DNA of 64,000 nt from Methanomicrobium mobile BP (GCF_000711215.1 NZ_JOMF01000004.1:372001-436000); one strand, 5' to 3'; numbered from the stretch's first letter, positions 1 through 8,599 are shown. Notes: generated from the letters alone by a model not told the origin. Numbers and translations are program-made.

Positions 1-609
1 CAGCTCTTAAGCGCCGTCGTAATCCCCTCGCTCTCGGGAAGAAACGTCCACTCCAAGAGGTCGTATCTCGAAGGCAAACTCGGCGAATGCGTCTTCGACG
101 AGAAACTCTCGCTATATGACAACCCCTTTGAAGGAGAGAGCGCAAGGCTCTACGATGCCGAAGGCGTCCCGACAAAGCGGATTGACTTCGTAAAAGACGG
201 CGTCGTCGAGGCTTTCGCATACGACCTCAGGACCGCCTACCGCTACGGAGAAAAGTCCACGGGAAGCGCCGTCAGGGCTGGAGCGGGCGGTGCACCCGTC
301 ATCGGCACGCACAACATCTGCCTTGACGGAAAACGCGAGAATATCTTCGACGAGAAAGCCGTCTTTGCAACCGGCATTGTCGGGGCGCACACCGCAAACG
401 GCGTTACCGGCGATTTCTCGGTCGAACTCTCGAATGCCTCGTGGATGAACGCCGGCGTCAAAGAAAACCCGATAAAATCCGCGATGCTCTCGGGCAATAT
501 CTTCGATATGCTGAAAAATCTCTCGGGCATCTCAAAAGAGTCCCGTGACTTCGGCTCGGGTGTCATCCCTTATCTGAGGTTCTCCGAATTGAGCGTTATC
601 GGAAGATAA
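1..609 (+). CDS. TldE/PmbA-type peptidase subunit, C-terminal part (5' truncated)
   Basis: The reading frame is open from the first base to a TAA at 607-609 and gives the last 202 residues of a TldD/PmbA (peptidase family U62) protein. Visible family features are the stretch from SVLVIPS-like strands through GRNVHSKRSYLEGKLG and the glycine-rich AGAGGAPVIGTHN segment, followed by the beta-rich C-terminal domain ending in SELSVIGR. TldE/PmbA proteins are about 440 residues, so roughly the first 240 lie outside the window. In the family TldE pairs with TldD, which carries the metal site, and the heterodimer degrades unfolded or modified peptides in the cytoplasm. I cannot see the partner gene. 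A T-run (623-628) follows the stop. Confidence 0.85.
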   Translation, partial: QLLSAVVIPSLSGRNVHSKRSYLEGKLGECVFDEKLSLYDNPFEGESARLYDAEGVPTKRIDFVKDGVVEAFAYDLRTAYRYGEKSTGSAVRAGAGGAPVIGTHNICLDGKRENIFDEKAVFATGIVGAHTANGVTGDFSVELSNASWMNAGVKENPIKSAMLSGNIFDMLKNLSGISKESRDFGSGVIPYLRFSELSVIGR

Positions 610-666
610 GCCTCATATAACCTTTTTTCAAAAAACTTTATCCATACTGCAGTCAAAATTACTGTT

Positions 667-921
667 ATGTTAGGGACTTTGCTTACTCTTGTAGCCGCGG
701 CTTTAATTCTTATAGTCCTGTGGTATTTCCTCAAAAATCTGACAACACTGATAGTGAACTCCATCCTCGGAATCATTCTTCTGGTTCTGACATCCCATCT
801 GGGAATTCTGGGAATGTCGGGATTTACGATCACATGGGGTTCAGTACTTATCTGCGCACTCGGAGGACTCCCCGGCGCAATTCTTCTGATTGTCCTCAAT
901 ATTGCGGGAATACATATCTGA
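667..921 (+). CDS. BofA-like small membrane protein
   Basis: An 84-residue, very hydrophobic protein with three predicted membrane segments (about residues 3-22, 28-50 and 57-80) separated by short glycine turns. Length, topology and the LGGLPGAILLIVLN end match the family annotated as pro-sigmaK processing inhibitor BofA, which is widespread in methanogens although they lack sigma-K, so the sporulation name says nothing about its archaeal role. It lies 47 bp upstream of an intramembrane CPBP protease in the same orientation. This recalls the bacterial pairing of BofA with an intramembrane protease, but any functional link here is inference. No clear Shine-Dalgarno sequence precedes the ATG. 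Confidence 0.72.
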   Translation: MLGTLLTLVAAALILIVLWYFLKNLTTLIVNSILGIILLVLTSHLGILGMSGFTITWGSVLICALGGLPGAILLIVLNIAGIHI

Positions 922-968
922 GCGGCATATCCGGCAATAACCGTGTCTCTAACTGTGAGGTTTTTGTA

Positions 969-2270
969 ATGGATCAAAATAGCAATGAGAACACTGAAAA
1001 TAATGCGGACAATGCGGCAAATTCGGTAAATGCGGCAAATGCGGCTGACGTGAACAATGCAGGCACCGCGACCGCAAAAACCGGCGAAAGCGACAATTTC
1101 AACCCGAAAGCGGTCGTCGCGATAATTGCGGGAATGATTGTCTGTCTGATTTTGGGTACCGCCGGTAACGCCATACTTCCCGAATGGGTAGTCTCCTTCT
1201 TCGCAGCGGCGGTAGAGATATCTCCGTTTGTAATTCTGGCTATTCTGGCATACGCATCGAAGAAATACGACGGCTTAAAGATAATCACGACAATCTGGCT
1301 GCTTCTGCTGATTCTCGGAATGGCATTTGTCACATTCGGAATGGGTCTCATCACGGTCCTGCCTGCCGATACCGTTGCGGGCATGACACAAGCCGCGAAC
1401 AGCGGGGTAGTAACCGAGGAAGCGAGTATGGAAATTATGAAGTCGATGGAGGGTCAGATCGGCGCGATTGTCGGTCTCTTCTTCGGAGTCGTAATCGCGG
1501 GTTTGCTCGCACTTACCGCTCAGATTCGGGCGGTGCGTGTTTGGATATCGCGTTATATCCCCATAGATCCCGATTCGTTCGTGCACAAGACCGCACTTAC
1601 GGCAATTCTGGCAGTTATCTTCATCTTTGCGGTACCGCTGATTGCCACGGGTCAGCCGCCGCTTACGAGCCCGAACGGCATTACCGTTCTGTCGGATTCG
1701 CCAGCCATGTCGGAAGGAATCATGGTCAACGTATATTCGCTGTTCTGGATGATATTCGGCTCAATGCTTGTTGCGGGATTGTTCGTCAGCAAGACAGCCG
1801 CACAGGTCTGTGAAAGACTCGGCTTGAGGATGCCGACGGCAAAAGAGTTCGCGCTTGCAATCGGCGTCGGCGTGGCTCTGGTTATTGTCTTCCACTTCAT
1901 TGACACTGCCATTTCGATGTTCTGTAAATTTGCGGGTCTGACCCTCACGGACAATGCTGCGGTCAATAAACTCTTCTCTCCGTACCTGACGCCGTTTGCC
2001 GCCATTCTCGCAGCAATCTCGGCAGGATTCGGTGAAGAGATAGGAGTCCGCGGTCTTCTTCAGGAGAGATTCGGCATACTGATTCCGACAGCCCTCTTTG
2101 CCATGCTTCATGCTTTCCAGTACAACTGGGACGGCGTTCTCTCGGTATTCTTCGCGGGCTTTATCTTCGCAATTCTGAGGAAATACTATCACACGACGTT
2201 TACGGCAATATCCCATTCGATATATGATCTTATACTGTTCTATATGATCATCTACGGAATCACAATCTGA
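969..2270 (+). CDS. CPBP-family (CAAX protease-like) intramembrane metalloprotease
   Basis: A 433-residue polytopic membrane protein. The first 45 residues are an Asn/Ala-rich low-complexity tail, encoded by repetitive DNA, before the first membrane helix. The C-terminal half carries the CPBP signature: EEIGVRG (Glu356, Glu357, Arg361), a second-helix histidine in FAMLHAFQYN (His381) and a third in ISHSIYD (His416). These are the expected metal and water ligands of this glutamic or metallo-protease family. I start at 969 because the protein upstream of this ATG in the same frame is basic and non-hydrophobic and overlaps the BofA-like gene. Substrates are unknown; family members process prenylated proteins or act in bacteriocin-type self-immunity. 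Confidence 0.85.
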   Translation: MDQNSNENTENNADNAANSVNAANAADVNNAGTATAKTGESDNFNPKAVVAIIAGMIVCLILGTAGNAILPEWVVSFFAAAVEISPFVILAILAYASKKYDGLKIITTIWLLLLILGMAFVTFGMGLITVLPADTVAGMTQAANSGVVTEEASMEIMKSMEGQIGAIVGLFFGVVIAGLLALTAQIRAVRVWISRYIPIDPDSFVHKTALTAILAVIFIFAVPLIATGQPPLTSPNGITVLSDSPAMSEGIMVNVYSLFWMIFGSMLVAGLFVSKTAAQVCERLGLRMPTAKEFALAIGVGVALVIVFHFIDTAISMFCKFAGLTLTDNAAVNKLFSPYLTPFAAILAAISAGFGEEIGVRGLLQERFGILIPTALFAMLHAFQYNWDGVLSVFFAGFIFAILRKYYHTTFTAISHSIYDLILFYMIIYGITI

Positions 2271-2300
2271 AACAACGGGAATACCCGCAATAACCCAAAC

Positions 2301-2310
2301 ACTTTTTTTC
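2301..2310 (+). terminator. T-run terminator after the CPBP gene
   Basis: An oligo-T stretch (ACTTTTTTTC) about 30 bp past the CPBP stop, of the kind that terminates archaeal transcription. No strong hairpin precedes it. Confidence 0.4.
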
Positions 2311-2368
2311 AAAATTACGCTTAAAACGGTAATATCAGATAATTCCAAAATAATGCGCAATTATTGTG

Positions 2369-2484
2369 TAAATAACGCGTAAATAACGCGTAATTAATAC
2401 AAATTTAATACAAAATTAATGCAAAATTGATGCAAAATTGATGCAAAATTGATGCAAAATCAATACAAAATTGATGCGAAAATA
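2369..2484. repeat. 11-bp tandem repeat array
   Basis: Eight consecutive 11-bp units based on ATGCAAAATTG occupy 2397-2484. They are preceded by two units of TAAATAACGCG (2369-2390), also with an 11-bp period. Three central copies are identical and the rest differ at one to three positions. The array ends 3 bp from the aEF-1beta stop codon, between two convergent genes, so it sits where both transcripts terminate. It has no spacers and is not a CRISPR array. Confidence 0.85.
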
Positions 2485-2487
2485 GTA

Positions 2488-2748
2488 TTATGTAAGAGTC
2501 AGGGATACAATCTCTGCGCTCTCGACACCCTTGATGCTTGCGAGAATCTTCTCAGCCTCTTCGGCTGCGCCACCGTCACCGTCGGGGATGACTATTGCGA
2601 CTTTAAGCGAGGAGAGACCGAAGCCGATCGGCTCGATCTGCATGTCCTGTGTTCCCGGGTATTTCTCTTTGATTGCGACTTTAAGACCCTCAAGGTCGAC
2701 CTCGGGTGATTCCGGCATGACCTTGACTATGATAACAACGTCACCCAT
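2488..2748 (-). CDS. ef1b: Translation elongation factor aEF-1beta
   Basis: An 86-residue protein matching archaeal EF-1beta over its full length: MGDVVIIVKVMPESPEVD start, central IEPIGFGLSSLKV core and a GVESAEIVSLT end. The factor is the nucleotide exchange partner of EF-1alpha in the cytoplasm, promoting GDP release after aminoacyl-tRNA delivery. It lies 3 bp downstream of a small zinc-ribbon gene on the same strand; this pairing is conserved in many euryarchaea and indicates co-transcription. Confidence 0.93.
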   Translation of the reverse strand: MGDVVIIVKVMPESPEVDLEGLKVAIKEKYPGTQDMQIEPIGFGLSSLKVAIVIPDGDGGAAEEAEKILASIKGVESAEIVSLTLT

Positions 2749-2751
2749 TGT

Positions 2752-2913
2752 TTACGGCCCCTGGTATCCGCATTTCTCACAGGTGTATGAAACACTCTGG
2801 TGTCTGCATCTGTGGCATCTGTAGATAGGCTCACCGCATTTCGGGCAGGTGAATTTTGTCCATCCCGGCTCTGAGAGGGGGGCTTTACATGAAGTACATT
2901 TTTCAGTATCCAT
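2752..2913 (-). CDS. Small zinc-ribbon protein paired with aEF-1beta
   Basis: A 53-residue protein with eight cysteines in four C-x2-C pairs (C6-x2-C9, C23-x2-C26, C33-x2-C36 and C45-x2-C48), enough for two zinc ribbons. It is the HVO_2753-type or DUF1610-like Zn-ribbon protein that precedes aEF-1beta in many archaeal genomes and is annotated as an RNA-binding zinc finger. A good ribosome binding site (AGGAGAAG) lies 4 bp before the ATG at 2911-2913. A role at the ribosome is inferred from the company it keeps. Confidence 0.85.
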   Translation of the reverse strand: MDTEKCTSCKAPLSEPGWTKFTCPKCGEPIYRCHRCRHQSVSYTCEKCGYQGP

Positions 2914-2967
2914 ATTTCTTCTCCTAAAATTAACTTATAAATTCGGTTTGTCTGCACTTAAAAACTT

Positions 2968-3846
2968 CTATGGGTGCCTGTGAATATGCGTGCCGCCGAA
3001 ATTCCGACCGAGAATGAAAGCGGTCAATAATTCGGGTTTTCGGGCATTGAGGATATATCCGTCGATTCCCGATTTGAGTATCAGCGGTATGCAAAAGGGG
3101 TCGACTTCCTCAAATCTCTCACCCTCGCGTATGCCGCAGATCTCGGGGATGATTTCGGAATTTTCGGCGGCATCCGATGCGGGCGCGCCGCAGGCGGCGG
3201 TGTCGGGTATGGGGGCGGGGGTTGTGCGGGTGGTGTTGATTGCGGAAGTGGTGTTGGTGTCACGGCGCATTATTCCGTCCACGGATTTGAGCAGAAGGAG
3301 AGAGACGCGGCAATCGCCGCCGAATCCCGGTTTAAGCCTTTCCGAAAGTTCCGATGCCGCCCATGCCGCTATCGAATCCGAGGTTATGTCCCACGAATGC
3401 GGCAGAGGGTCATGCTCGCGCATCGGCTTATAGGGCAGGAGGACAAGGGTTTTTCCGCAGCAGGATGAGCCGCGGCAGGTGTCGGCATCCGCGAAATCCG
3501 CGATACAATCCGCTAAAGAGTCGGTTGAGGGAACGCCGAGCGCCGAGATGAGATATCCGAACTTCTCCATGGCAAGCACGGCAAGCCAGTGAGAGGTTTC
3601 GTCATCGGCGTTCATGCTGCGGATTTCGTCGGCGAAGATGCCGCCGCCGGGGACAAGGACAATCTTATCAAAGGCGCAGTCCGGGGATTGCGCCGCGGAT
3701 TTGAGAGTCGCGATTACGGATGAGACCTTATCCATGAGGCTGCCGCCGACCTTCACGACAAGTATCCGCCGGCGCTCTCCCGACGCGGACGCGGCGTTAT
3801 CCCCGCGGATTGCGCCGCTTCCCTCTGTTTCTCCGTTCATCTTCAT
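2968..3846 (-). CDS. mfnE: Amino-acid-kinase-fold enzyme, probable methanofuran biosynthesis kinase MfnE
   Basis: A 292-residue protein of the archaeal aspartokinase-related family COG2054. Visible features are ILVVKVGGSLMDK near residue 28, the LVPGGGIFADEIR loop, the WDITSDSIAAWAA segment and a VDGIMRR segment typical of amino-acid-kinase substrate lobes. The characterised member, MJ0458 (MfnE), phosphorylates aminomethylfuran phosphate to the diphosphate in methanofuran synthesis, which fits a methanogen. An insert of about 45 residues rich in Thr, Pro and Ala sits after VDGIMRR and looks like low-complexity expansion. The start could be 3846 or the second ATG at 3840. Substrate assignment is by family only. 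Confidence 0.65.
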   Translation of the reverse strand: MKMNGETEGSGAIRGDNAASASGERRRILVVKVGGSLMDKVSSVIATLKSAAQSPDCAFDKIVLVPGGGIFADEIRSMNADDETSHWLAVLAMEKFGYLISALGVPSTDSLADCIADFADADTCRGSSCCGKTLVLLPYKPMREHDPLPHSWDITSDSIAAWAASELSERLKPGFGGDCRVSLLLLKSVDGIMRRDTNTTSAINTTRTTPAPIPDTAACGAPASDAAENSEIIPEICGIREGERFEEVDPFCIPLILKSGIDGYILNARKPELLTAFILGRNFGGTHIHRHP

Positions 3847-4020
3847 CCGTCACCGGTAATCTGTCAGTTCATTCAGATATGATCTTTCTTCGCGATATAA
3901 TTATACGGCAAATACCGAAATTACCGGGAATACAAAAATACAGGATACTGCAACTGAAAATACAAAATACTAAAAAACCCGTTCACCTATTACTTTTATC
4001 GGATTCTATAGGGTATCGGC

Positions 4021-5925
4021 ATGCACGGCAAAATAATATCGGGCAAAGGAAAGGAGCGCCGCGAAAACGAAGGTAAACCCGCGATCTCTGTCTTTAAGAG
4101 ATATCTTCCGCTCTTCATCCTCGGCATCCTCTTCATGCTCTGCATATGCCAGACCGCATCGGCGTCGGCATACGATATCAGAATCACCGAGTTCTGCCCC
4201 GACACCTACCTCAAGGGCGAAGGCGACGAGTATTTTGTCCTCGGAGGCGGCGGAAGCCTCGGCGGCGTTGAGGTCTCCGACGGCGAAGGGAGCGTCGGAT
4301 TCCCGAAGGGTGCGGCGTTTTCGGGCGCGGTTACCGTGGCACGCGAGGGCGCCGCATTCCGTGACGTTCACGGATACTATCCCGATTACGAGATGTATGA
4401 TACGACGCCGTCGGTCAGGGACGCGGTCAGAACCGGCAACTTCCAGATGGGCAACGGCGGCGACAACCTCGAACTGGTAATCAACGGCGTCACCGTGCAG
4501 GAGATAGTCTACCCCTCCGACACGATAAAAAAGGGCGAGGGGCGCGTGCATAAGCTCGACGCCGCCACCGGAGTCTGGGATATCCGCCCGTATTATATCG
4601 GTCAGTCGGATTTCACGCCGCGGACGGTGAACGGAGCGGCGGTAACCGCCTTTGCCGCGCCCGACGGCTCGTATAAGGTCTTTTCCGACGCGGTTTCATC
4701 TGCGAAAAAGACGATTGACATCAATGTCTACGAACTCACAAACCCCGATATCACGGAGATTCTGGAACGGAAGACAGCCGCGGGCGTAAAGACACGAATC
4801 CTCCTTGAAGGAAGCCCCGTCGGCGGACTATCGCCGGAGAGCATATACGCGGCATCGCGGCTCTCGAACGCCGGCGCCGACGTAAAACTCGTATCCACGG
4901 AGAACGGCATATACCACACACCCTACAGATTCGACCATGCCAAATACATGGTCATCGACGGCGAAAAACTCCTGATTGCGAGCGAAAACTTCGGCAATAC
5001 GGGCTTTCCGTACGCGGATGACGCGGCGGGACCGGCGGGCAGGGGCAATCGCGGTTTCGGTGCGCTGATTGAGAGCGCCGCGGTCGCGGAATACTTCACG
5101 GAGGTATTCGAGACCGATATCAGGGGCGGCTGGGTCACGGACTGGAAGGATTACGCCGCCGCAAACCCGCAGAAGATTCGCGGCGCAAGAGCCGGGGAGA
5201 GCGTCGGCGGCGCATACCGCGGGGATATCGTCTTTGCACCCGCAACCTTTTCGGGCGTCACCGTAACGCCGGTGCTCTCCCCCGACACCTCATACCTCAT
5301 CCCCGAACTCGTGAACAGCGCCGAAAAATCGCTTTACATCGAGCAGGCATACATCACGAAATGGTCGGGCGGCAAAAACCCGTATCTTGAGGCGGCGATT
5401 GATGCCGCAAGACGCGGGGTCTCGGTCCGCGTTCTCCTCGACTCATACCGCTACAACACCGACGGCGATGACGACAACGACGAGATGGCGGATTACATAA
5501 ACGACATCGCCGCTAAGGAAAATCTGGATCTGAAGGCGGCGCTGATTGATCTCGACCGGAGCGGACTCCTCAAGATTCACAACAAATGCGTCATCGCCGA
5601 CCGCGACAGAGTCCTCGTAAGCTCGGTCAACTGGAACGAGAACTCGCCGTCATACAACCGCGAGGCGGGCGTTATCCTCGCGGGCGGCGTCGGCAGCGTA
5701 AACGGCGGCAGCGGCGGACAATCGGGCACAATCGGAGAGTATTACTCAAAGGTCTTCGACCGCGACTGGGAAAACCGCGAAGGCGGGGGAATTATCTCGA
5801 TTGCGGACAGCATCATCGCCCCCGACTCCCCGGGCAAAGAAGGCAGAGGGCTTCAGATCATCATTGCCGCAGTCATAATCCTCTGCTTTGCGGTCATATT
5901 CGTAATTCGGAAAAGAAAAGTATGA
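4021..5925 (+). CDS. Exported phospholipase D-like protein with lamin-tail-like N-terminus and C-terminal anchor
   Basis: A 634-residue protein. Residues about 28-48 form a signal peptide or anchor ending in ASASA. The next ~140 residues (IRITEFCPDTYLKG onward) resemble a lamin-tail/LTD beta domain. Two PLD phosphodiesterase modules follow with HKD motifs HAKYMVIDG (about residue 306) and HNKCVIADRD (about residue 520), each followed by the usual SxN element (ASENFG; SSVNWNEN). A glycine-rich linker leads to a C-terminal membrane helix and RKRK stop-transfer. Two HKD motifs form one active site, so the enzyme should be catalytically competent. It probably faces outside the cell. Similar LTD-PLD proteins are common in Methanomicrobiales; the substrate (nucleic acid or lipid) cannot be read from the sequence. 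Confidence 0.82.
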   Translation: MHGKIISGKGKERRENEGKPAISVFKRYLPLFILGILFMLCICQTASASAYDIRITEFCPDTYLKGEGDEYFVLGGGGSLGGVEVSDGEGSVGFPKGAAFSGAVTVAREGAAFRDVHGYYPDYEMYDTTPSVRDAVRTGNFQMGNGGDNLELVINGVTVQEIVYPSDTIKKGEGRVHKLDAATGVWDIRPYYIGQSDFTPRTVNGAAVTAFAAPDGSYKVFSDAVSSAKKTIDINVYELTNPDITEILERKTAAGVKTRILLEGSPVGGLSPESIYAASRLSNAGADVKLVSTENGIYHTPYRFDHAKYMVIDGEKLLIASENFGNTGFPYADDAAGPAGRGNRGFGALIESAAVAEYFTEVFETDIRGGWVTDWKDYAAANPQKIRGARAGESVGGAYRGDIVFAPATFSGVTVTPVLSPDTSYLIPELVNSAEKSLYIEQAYITKWSGGKNPYLEAAIDAARRGVSVRVLLDSYRYNTDGDDDNDEMADYINDIAAKENLDLKAALIDLDRSGLLKIHNKCVIADRDRVLVSSVNWNENSPSYNREAGVILAGGVGSVNGGSGGQSGTIGEYYSKVFDRDWENREGGGIISIADSIIAPDSPGKEGRGLQIIIAAVIILCFAVIFVIRKRKV

Positions 5926-5932
5926 CTGTAAA

Positions 5933-6799
5933 TTACTCTTTCTTCACATCCCAGTGAATGCAGACCCTCTGCGACCTTCCGTGAAGGGTCACTTTGCCGT
6001 CGAAATGCGCCTTAAGCCATTCCAGCAGTTTCTTTCGGTTCGCGGGGTCGGAGACGGCATGCCGCTGTGCAATCTTTTCGGCGGCAACATCCGCGGACGG
6101 ATACTCGTCGGGCAGGCTCAGGGAATATGTGTATAAATCGGGGTAAATGCCCATCTGAGCGAGAGCGCCGTAGAGGAGGTCGGCTTTCGGTCCCGGGTAG
6201 AAATCCGCGGCGCCGATTGACCTCATGAACTCCCCGAACTCCTTATTCTCCCAGATGTATTCGCCGGCGAACCAGAAGAGGAATATTCTGCCGCGGCAGA
6301 CCTTTTCCATACGGCGAACCTGTTCGCATATGTCCGCCATGGACAGCGAGAACGACGCGGCAACGGCGTCGAACAACCCGTTTTCAGCGACATTCAGGTC
6401 TTTTTCGAGATCGGCGTCCTCCCACTTTTTCTGAACGACGGTGACGTTTGCGAGGTTTTCCTCCGCGATTCTCTCCTTCATTATCGTGCACATTCCCAAA
6501 GACGGCTCCACGCAGACGACATCGCGGGCGTGCTTCGCGGCGGGAATGCCCAGAGTCCCGGGACCCGAGCCTATGTCCAGAAAACGTTCGGTCTTTTGAA
6601 GGTTTATGGTCTCGAGCTGTTTCAGCGGGCGGCAACGGTCTTTCTTCGTCCTCTCCCAGTAAGACCTCGCGTGCTCCACGGAGTCCCACTTCACGCGGTT
6701 GCCATGCTTCTCGTCGCTTTCGAAGACCTCTTCCATCCGCCTGCGCCATATATCGGCGTAGTCAGGTACGTATTCGGGTATATTCGCGGTCATTTTCAT
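5933..6799 (-). CDS. Class I SAM-dependent methyltransferase
   Basis: A 288-residue Rossmann-fold methyltransferase. Motif I is FLDIGSGPGTLGIPAA (about residue 73), followed by the acidic VVCVEPS loop (motif II) and a motif IV region AVAASFSLSM. The N-terminal 70 residues are helical and charged, and the C-terminal ~90 residues form a substrate domain. It overlaps no neighbour and converges on the PLD gene with 7 bp between stops. Members of this methanogen family are annotated only as class I methyltransferases; the substrate is unknown. Confidence 0.8.
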   Translation of the reverse strand: MKMTANIPEYVPDYADIWRRRMEEVFESDEKHGNRVKWDSVEHARSYWERTKKDRCRPLKQLETINLQKTERFLDIGSGPGTLGIPAAKHARDVVCVEPSLGMCTIMKERIAEENLANVTVVQKKWEDADLEKDLNVAENGLFDAVAASFSLSMADICEQVRRMEKVCRGRIFLFWFAGEYIWENKEFGEFMRSIGAADFYPGPKADLLYGALAQMGIYPDLYTYSLSLPDEYPSADVAAEKIAQRHAVSDPANRKKLLEWLKAHFDGKVTLHGRSQRVCIHWDVKKE

Positions 6800-6899
6800 A
6801 TCTCCCCCTTTGTTCCTTTATATGTTCCTTTTTATCATTAATGCCGGCGTTCGGCAATGAGGTTCAAATGGCATTAAGTAATGATATTCGGCAATATAT

Positions 6900-7427
6900 T
6901 CAGTAATAATAGGACTGAATCTTTACGATTTCTGCCGAATCCTTAGCGTTTGCATACTCGTTGAGCGGATTCTCGTTAACTTCCAGAAATCTCAGACCCC
7001 AGTTGAACTTCGATAGTATATCATGCGCCTGATTCTTCTCCCCCATGATATATAATGCGGCGGCTAAAGCCTCGACCGAGTTCAGCATGAAGGCACGCCC
7101 GAAATGACCTGGATTGGCGGCAACGAGGAACGGCAGTGCCCGCCTTCTCTGGTAACCCTCGACAATCCCCGTATTAAGCGCCTCCCACGAGCAGTCCAGC
7201 GCCGTCAGAGACGGCGCTATCCTGTCGGCGGGTGAGAGAGCCTGATCTGCGGTAGGGTCGAGGATAAGCGAGTTCCTCGGAATCGCACTTATCTTGGAGT
7301 GGACTTTTATCATCCGAAACCGTTCCAGTTTCTTTACCGAGCATACGCGCGGGTCACAGGTATTGTCGCGCCATGCCAAAAGGGGCATCATCATATTATT
7401 GTTAAAACTAAAATCGTATAAGTTCAT
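6900..7427 (-). CDS. tsr3: Tsr3-type rRNA aminocarboxypropyltransferase (DUF367)
   Basis: The protein has the Tsr3/DUF367 features: the N-terminal RLI-like domain with NTCDPRVCSVKKL, the RNSLILDPTADQALSPAD segment, LDCSWEAL, and RRRALPFLVAANPGHFGRA followed by LNSVEALAAALYI. Tsr3 transfers the aminocarboxypropyl group of SAM to a modified uridine of small-subunit rRNA. The frame allows a start at 7427, but three ATG codons at 7397, 7394 and 7391 sit directly before PLLAWRDNTCDP, where homologues usually begin. A TATA-like TTATAC lies about 26 bp upstream of these, so a leaderless start near 7397 is likely and 7427 is the outer limit. Confidence 0.85.
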   Translation of the reverse strand: MNLYDFSFNNNMMMPLLAWRDNTCDPRVCSVKKLERFRMIKVHSKISAIPRNSLILDPTADQALSPADRIAPSLTALDCSWEALNTGIVEGYQRRRALPFLVAANPGHFGRAFMLNSVEALAAALYIMGEKNQAHDILSKFNWGLRFLEVNENPLNEYANAKDSAEIVKIQSYYY

Positions 7428-7457
7428 CTGTAGTTCATCCGTAGTTCATTCGTCATC

Positions 7458-7493
7458 CGTATCACGTATCGTATCACATATCGTATCACGTAT
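7458..7493. repeat. 12-bp tandem repeat, three units
   Basis: Three contiguous copies of CGTATCACGTAT (the middle one reads CGTATCACATAT) in the divergent intergenic region between tsr3 and the desulfidase fusion gene. Shorter related TTCAT-containing steps lie just before it (7423-7450). It may affect the promoters on either side, but no function can be read from it. Confidence 0.8.
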
Positions 7494-7562
7494 CCCGCGG
7501 GATGCGGGGATTCGTGGATGCACGGATGCGCCGCGGCAGAAGGGGAAAAAAGAGGAAAAATC

Positions 7563-8390
7563 ATGTATGTTCTGATTGCGGCGTGCGTAAAAAACCCGAA
7601 TCTGCGGGCAAAAGGGATTACAAAGCCATCCGATATCGCGATGTTCAACCGATGCCTTGACCGCTGCCGTGACTGCGGCATTGAAACCCTCTTTCTCCCC
7701 TGCCCCGAGACCGTTTATCTGGGTGCGGACAGAGAGCCCGGCTCGTTCCTCGAAAGGCTCAATACTAAGGAGTTTGCCGCGATTATCGACGGCATGGAGA
7801 AGGAGGTGAGGGCAGAGTTCGAAAGGCGCGGCAGTATGCCCGCATGCATTGTCGGCGTCGACTCGTCACCGTCCTGCGGCGTTAACACGGTCTATATCAC
7901 GGACGTGAAGGAACGCGGCCGCGGCGCTTTTATGAAACGTTTTTCGGATATTCCCGCCTATGATGTAAGTGAGTTTTCGATGTACAGAATATATCTCGCG
8001 GCGCCGCTCTTCTCCGAGGCGGAACGCGAGTTCAATGCGAAGATTGCCGGCATTCTGCGGGAGAAAAAGTATCTCGTCCATCTGCCGCAGGAGGTAGGGG
8101 ATGACTCCTCCACACGCGACGGGGCGGAGACGGGACGGATTTTCGAGTATAACCTCAAAGCCCTCAAAGAATGCGATATCGTCGTCGCGGTCATCGACGG
8201 CGCCGATGCGGATTCGGGAACGGCATGGGAGATAGGTTATGCCTTCGCCGCCGGAAAACGGATTATCATGCTGAGGACGGATTTCAGGCGCACCGGCGAC
8301 AACGAGGCGGTAAATCTCATGCTCGAAGAGTCGGGGGAGGTTGTCGGCAGCGTCGCGGAACTTCTCGGGGTGCTGAATTCCCCGTTCTGA
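7563..8390 (+). CDS. Fusion of TudS-like (DUF523-related) domain and nucleoside 2-deoxyribosyltransferase
   Basis: A 275-residue two-domain protein. Residues 1-~125 resemble the DUF523/TudS desulfidase group: N-terminal LIAACVKNPN, a Cys pair in CLDRCRDCG, and the VGVDSSPSCGVNTVY signature. Residues ~138-275 are a nucleoside 2-deoxyribosyltransferase domain with IYLAAPLFSEAEREFN and ADSGTAWEIGYAFAAGKRI, where the Asp and Glu residues match the family active site. I start at 7563 because GAGGAAAA sits 5 bp before this ATG; the frame is open further upstream. TudS-type enzymes remove sulfur from thiopyrimidines and the transferase swaps or cleaves bases, so a nucleobase salvage or clean-up role is a reasonable inference. 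Confidence 0.78.
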   Translation: MYVLIAACVKNPNLRAKGITKPSDIAMFNRCLDRCRDCGIETLFLPCPETVYLGADREPGSFLERLNTKEFAAIIDGMEKEVRAEFERRGSMPACIVGVDSSPSCGVNTVYITDVKERGRGAFMKRFSDIPAYDVSEFSMYRIYLAAPLFSEAEREFNAKIAGILREKKYLVHLPQEVGDDSSTRDGAETGRIFEYNLKALKECDIVVAVIDGADADSGTAWEIGYAFAAGKRIIMLRTDFRRTGDNEAVNLMLEESGEVVGSVAELLGVLNSPF

Positions 8391-8415
8391 ATTTTTGTTT
8401 TACCACGCCGTACCC

Positions 8416-8528
8416 TATTTAAAGTTTATGTGCCACTCAAAATCTGTGTCAAAAAAACAATGACAAATAAAGGATTAATTGGAAAATAAACAAAAATGAA
8501 AAATATTTTTTATGTAATCGTCATGTAA
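8416..8528 (+). repeat. Diverged direct repeat, copy 1 (left of the AlbA_2 gene)
   Basis: This 113-bp AT-rich segment aligns base for base with 10147-10259. Both begin TATTTAAA, share TTATGT and CAAAAAAA blocks at equal distances, and end with an identical 27-bp stretch (8502-8528, core TTTTTTATGTAATCGTCATG). The offset between the two ends is 86 bp in both copies. TATTTAAA resembles an archaeal TATA box. Confidence 0.75.
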
Positions 8529-8599
8529 CCATAATGCAATCATTGTGCATTCAAAATATGAGAATGAGAGTATCATGTGAATGATTTTTTAGTCGATAA

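Noticed and set aside
2397-2484. CRISPR array
   Set aside because: Units are directly adjacent with no unique spacers and are too short; the other tandem arrays are the same, and no cas gene is present.
2449-2709. 86-codon plus-strand frame over the aEF-1beta gene and repeat array
   Set aside because: Antisense to a well-recognised gene.
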